Both the position numbers and the translations under genes were made by a program. Source: CAZMXI01 sp964570205 (GTDB lineage Bacteria > Planctomycetota > Phycisphaerae > Tepidisphaerales > Tepidisphaeraceae). From it: 15,583 nucleotides of DNA. The notes under the pieces are model-generated. The model was not told where the DNA came from. It saw only the letters and a list, made by a program, of their open reading frames with translations, and did not search any database. The stretch covers positions 1-15,583 of the forward strand of contig CAZMXI010000121.1 in NCBI GenBank assembly GCA_964570205.1, in the 5' to 3' direction. Each line of letters starts with the position of its first letter. The stretch's first letter is position 1. Positions 13,345-15,583 of the stretch are shown here, one piece after another.

Positions 13345-15583
13345 ATGCAACCCGATCGCAGGGAATTCCTGAAGCACTTGGGATGTGTCACAGCGGCCGG
13401 CACTGGACTGCTGGGCGCTCGCACAGCGCACGCCAGCGGCGACGGGCATGGCACGGGGCCCGCGGACCCTTACGGCGTCCTGGTGGACCTCACCAACTGC
13501 ATTGGATGTCGGCAATGTGAACGCGCCTGCCAGGCCGCCAACGATCAGAACCCGCTGCCGCCAGAGACGTTTGACGATCAGTCGGTCTTTAAGCAGTTCC
13601 GCCGGCCCTCGCCGGACGCGTACACGGTGCTGAACGCGTTCCCCAACCCCAAGGCGCCGGACAATCCGGTGTACGTGAAGACCAACTGCATGCACTGCAA
13701 CCATCCGGCGTGCGTGTCGGCGTGCATCGTGGGGGCCATGCGGAAGCAGGACAACGGCGCCGTAACGTACGATGCCTGGAAGTGCATCGGTTGCCGGTAT
13801 TGCATGATTGCCTGCCCGTTTCAGATCCCCGCTTATGACTATCACGATCCGTTGACGCCGCTGGTCCATAAGTGCACATTCTGCTCGACCAAACTGCACG
13901 AAGCCGAGAAACCGGCATGCGTGGCGGCCTGCCCTCGCGAGGCGATGACTTTCGGCAAGCGGGACCAATTGATTGAGGCGGCCCATCGCCGGATTCGCGA
14001 GCACCCCGACCGCTACATCGACCATGTATATGGCGAGCATGAAGTTGGCGGCACATCGTGGATGTACCTGTCGCCGGTGGAATTCAAGCAGGCCGGGTTC
14101 CTGACGCTGGGCAATGCCGCACCTCCGGTCCTTACCGAGGCCATCCAGCACGGCGTGTTCAAGTATTGGATCGCACCGGTGACCTGGTACAGCTTCCTGG
14201 CGGGGATGTTCTGGTGGACCGGTCGGCGGGCTCACGTGAGGCATGTTGACTCGAAGGTGGCAGCGGCGAAAGAGAAGAAGCATCGCACGGAGGCGCAGGA
14301 GGCGTTCGCGCAGCCGGTGGCCCTTGGATCTCTGGCGATGGCGGGCGGCGGTGGTGGCCAGTGGACGGTGGCGCCTCATCTTCCCTCGCCCCGTCACGAA
14401 CCGCATGAAGCGCAGCGTGATCACAGCGCCGCCCCTCAGGCGGCGCACGAGCATCATGGACTTGCAGCGCCCGTCGGCCACAAACTCATGACCCCCGGCG
14501 TCTGGGTCTTGCTGGCCATGGTGTTGGTCGGCGTCGGATTCTGGATATACCGGATGATCTTCGGGCTGGCCGCGACAACGAACCTGACCAACGAGCGTCC
14601 CTGGGGCTTGTGGATTGCAATGGACGTCGGCAGCGGGATTGCGCTGGCCGGCGGCGGCTTCATCAGCGCTGCGATCTTTCATGTTTTCCATCGGGAGCGA
14701 TACCACATGCTGGCTCGCAGCGCGCTGGTGACGGCGCTGCTGGGATACACGTTCTATGTGCCGGGGCTGCTGGCGGACCTCGGCCGGTGGTATAAGCTGC
14801 CGATCACGATGTGGCCGGAATGCTGGCAGGGCAACTCGGTGCTCTTCGAGGTAGGCATGTGCGTCATGATCTACCTCAACGTGCAGTACATGGAACTGAC
14901 GCCGATCATCTTCGAGCGGCTGCTGGGCGAGAAGTGGTATGCGCGCTTTCCCCGCATCTTCCGAATGACCGAGCTGAGCAAGAAGCTCCTGGATAAGATC
15001 ATGCCCGCGCTGCTGTGCCTGGGCGTGTGCCTGAGCACCTTCCATCAGTCATCGCTGGGAAACCTGATGAACATCGCCGAGTACAAGCTCCATCCGCTCT
15101 GGTGGGGCGCGTTCTCGCCACTGAATTTCCTGCTGTCGGCGATGATGGTGGGGTTGCCGATGGTGATCTTCACGATCCTGTCGGCATCGTGGAGCCTGAA
15201 GCGCGAGCCGGAAATGCAGACCCTGACGCCGCTAGCGCGCAAGTACGTGCCGGTGTTCATCGTGATCTACCTGGCGGTCAAGATCATCGATATGATCTGG
15301 CGCGGGACCTATGCGTATCTGGGCGATGGCTCGCTCGATTCGATGCTCTGGGTGATCGAGATGGTCGTGGGCGTCGTCATTCCGCTGGTGATGTTCCTGA
15401 CGCCCGCGGTTACGCGGTCGGCCAAGTGGCTTGCGGCGGGGTGCCTGCTGGTCATACTGGGTGTATGCCTGAACCGGGTGAATGTATTCGTGCTGGGTTT
15501 CCACCCGCCGTTTGAGGCCAAGCCGTATGTCCCGTCGTTGACGGAGTTCATGGTGTCGATGGGGTTGGTGGCGGCGCTGTTGC
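13345..15583 (+). CDS. hybA/hybB: Fused HybA-like 4Fe-4S ferredoxin and HybB/NrfD-type membrane subunit (3' cut by window edge)
   Basis: One uninterrupted frame of 746 codons runs to the window edge. Residues 1-31 are a Tat signal (DRREFLKHLG, then a hydrophobic stretch to AHA). Residues 47-260 are a HybA-like ferredoxin with 16 cysteines for four 4Fe-4S clusters: C52/55/58/62, C115/118/123/127, C147/150/153/157 and C177/180/192/196. HVYGEHEVGGTSWMYLS (228-244) and a membrane helix at about 272-292 followed by GRRAH complete a HybA. A His-rich linker (about 293-378) leads into a HybB/NrfD-type multi-helix protein: RPWGLWIAMDVGSG (418-431), DLGRWYKLP (478-486), NSVLFEVGMCVMIY (497-510) and STFHQSSLGNLM (564-575). 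About 40 residues of a typical HybB are still missing. AAAGGAG at 13326-13332 precedes the ATG. Role: passing electrons between a hydrogenase (or a related periplasmic enzyme) and the quinone pool. Confidence 0.9.
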   Translation, partial: MQPDRREFLKHLGCVTAAGTGLLGARTAHASGDGHGTGPADPYGVLVDLTNCIGCRQCERACQAANDQNPLPPETFDDQSVFKQFRRPSPDAYTVLNAFPNPKAPDNPVYVKTNCMHCNHPACVSACIVGAMRKQDNGAVTYDAWKCIGCRYCMIACPFQIPAYDYHDPLTPLVHKCTFCSTKLHEAEKPACVAACPREAMTFGKRDQLIEAAHRRIREHPDRYIDHVYGEHEVGGTSWMYLSPVEFKQAGFLTLGNAAPPVLTEAIQHGVFKYWIAPVTWYSFLAGMFWWTGRRAHVRHVDSKVAAAKEKKHRTEAQEAFAQPVALGSLAMAGGGGGQWTVAPHLPSPRHEPHEAQRDHSAAPQAAHEHHGLAAPVGHKLMTPGVWVLLAMVLVGVGFWIYRMIFGLAATTNLTNERPWGLWIAMDVGSGIALAGGGFISAAIFHVFHRERYHMLARSALVTALLGYTFYVPGLLADLGRWYKLPITMWPECWQGNSVLFEVGMCVMIYLNVQYMELTPIIFERLLGEKWYARFPRIFRMTELSKKLLDKIMPALLCLGVCLSTFHQSSLGNLMNIAEYKLHPLWWGAFSPLNFLLSAMMVGLPMVIFTILSASWSLKREPEMQTLTPLARKYVPVFIVIYLAVKIIDMIWRGTYAYLGDGSLDSMLWVIEMVVGVVIPLVMFLTPAVTRSAKWLAAGCLLVILGVCLNRVNVFVLGFHPPFEAKPYVPSLTEFMVSMGLVAALL

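Noticed and set aside
14488..14490. ATG at codon 382 as a separate start for HybB
   Set aside because: There is no Shine-Dalgarno-like sequence before it and no stop codon between the HybA part and this point, so a single fused product is the simpler reading.
13270..15045. Open frame of 591 codons on the minus strand opposite the HybA-HybB gene
   Set aside because: It has no family motif, is rich in His/Arg/Gln as expected for an antisense frame of GC-rich coding DNA, and lies opposite a gene whose cysteine and membrane motifs are unmistakable.
1..15583. tRNA, rRNA, CRISPR arrays, transposases or prophage genes
   Set aside because: No T-loop-like motifs, regular spaced repeats or transposase/integrase signatures were found on reading either strand.

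Overview
High-GC bacterial DNA, most likely chromosomal and probably from Planctomycetota or a related lineage. This placement is inferred from the MoxR/DUF58/BatA-type cluster with a very large VWA protein, a DksA-like protein with no zinc finger and a basic histone-H1-like tail, and a short PheT lacking the EMAP-type tRNA-binding domain. No rRNA or tRNA genes were seen that could settle it. The window holds eleven protein genes, two of them cut by the edges. I saw no tRNA, rRNA, CRISPR array or intact insertion sequence.

Layout: (a) 2-3740, plus strand: the end of a MoxR AAA+ ATPase, an unrecognised 66-residue protein, a DUF58 protein and a 670-residue BatA/VWA membrane protein, all reading the same way and probably one operon. 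(b) 3746-6638, minus strand: a secreted TPR/gluzincin-peptidase protein followed by a small MazG-like pyrophosphohydrolase; this pair converges on the VWA gene with a 5-base gap. (c) 6747-7910, plus strand: a PLP-dependent class V aminotransferase, divergent from the TPR gene and overlapping ribD tail to tail by 26 bases. (d) 7885-10308, minus strand: DksA-like gene, lspA and ribD, read in that order from a good sigma-70-type promoter at 10424-10453. (e) 10624-12633, plus strand: pheT, preceded by a leader with two mutually exclusive long-range pairings. (f) 12634-13344: a gene-free gap with several inverted repeats, including a TGTGA-N6-TCACA palindrome just before the next gene. (g) 13345 to the window edge, plus strand: one open frame of at least 746 codons that fuses a Tat-exported ferredoxin with four 4Fe-4S clusters (HybA-like) to a NrfD/HybB-type integral membrane quinone-interacting subunit.

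How it fits together: the left cluster is a MoxR-type chaperone/VWA system of the cell envelope. The middle genes are housekeeping: lipoprotein maturation, riboflavin synthesis, nucleotide clean-up and tRNA charging. The right end begins a respiratory electron-transfer module, probably for a [NiFe] hydrogenase whose catalytic subunits would lie beyond the window.

The most interesting item is the HybA-HybB fusion. Its join lies where the topology of both partners requires a cytoplasmic segment, and the linker is histidine-rich. Next come the candidate Crp/FNR-type site in front of it, the H1-tailed zinc-less DksA-like protein and the pheT leader.
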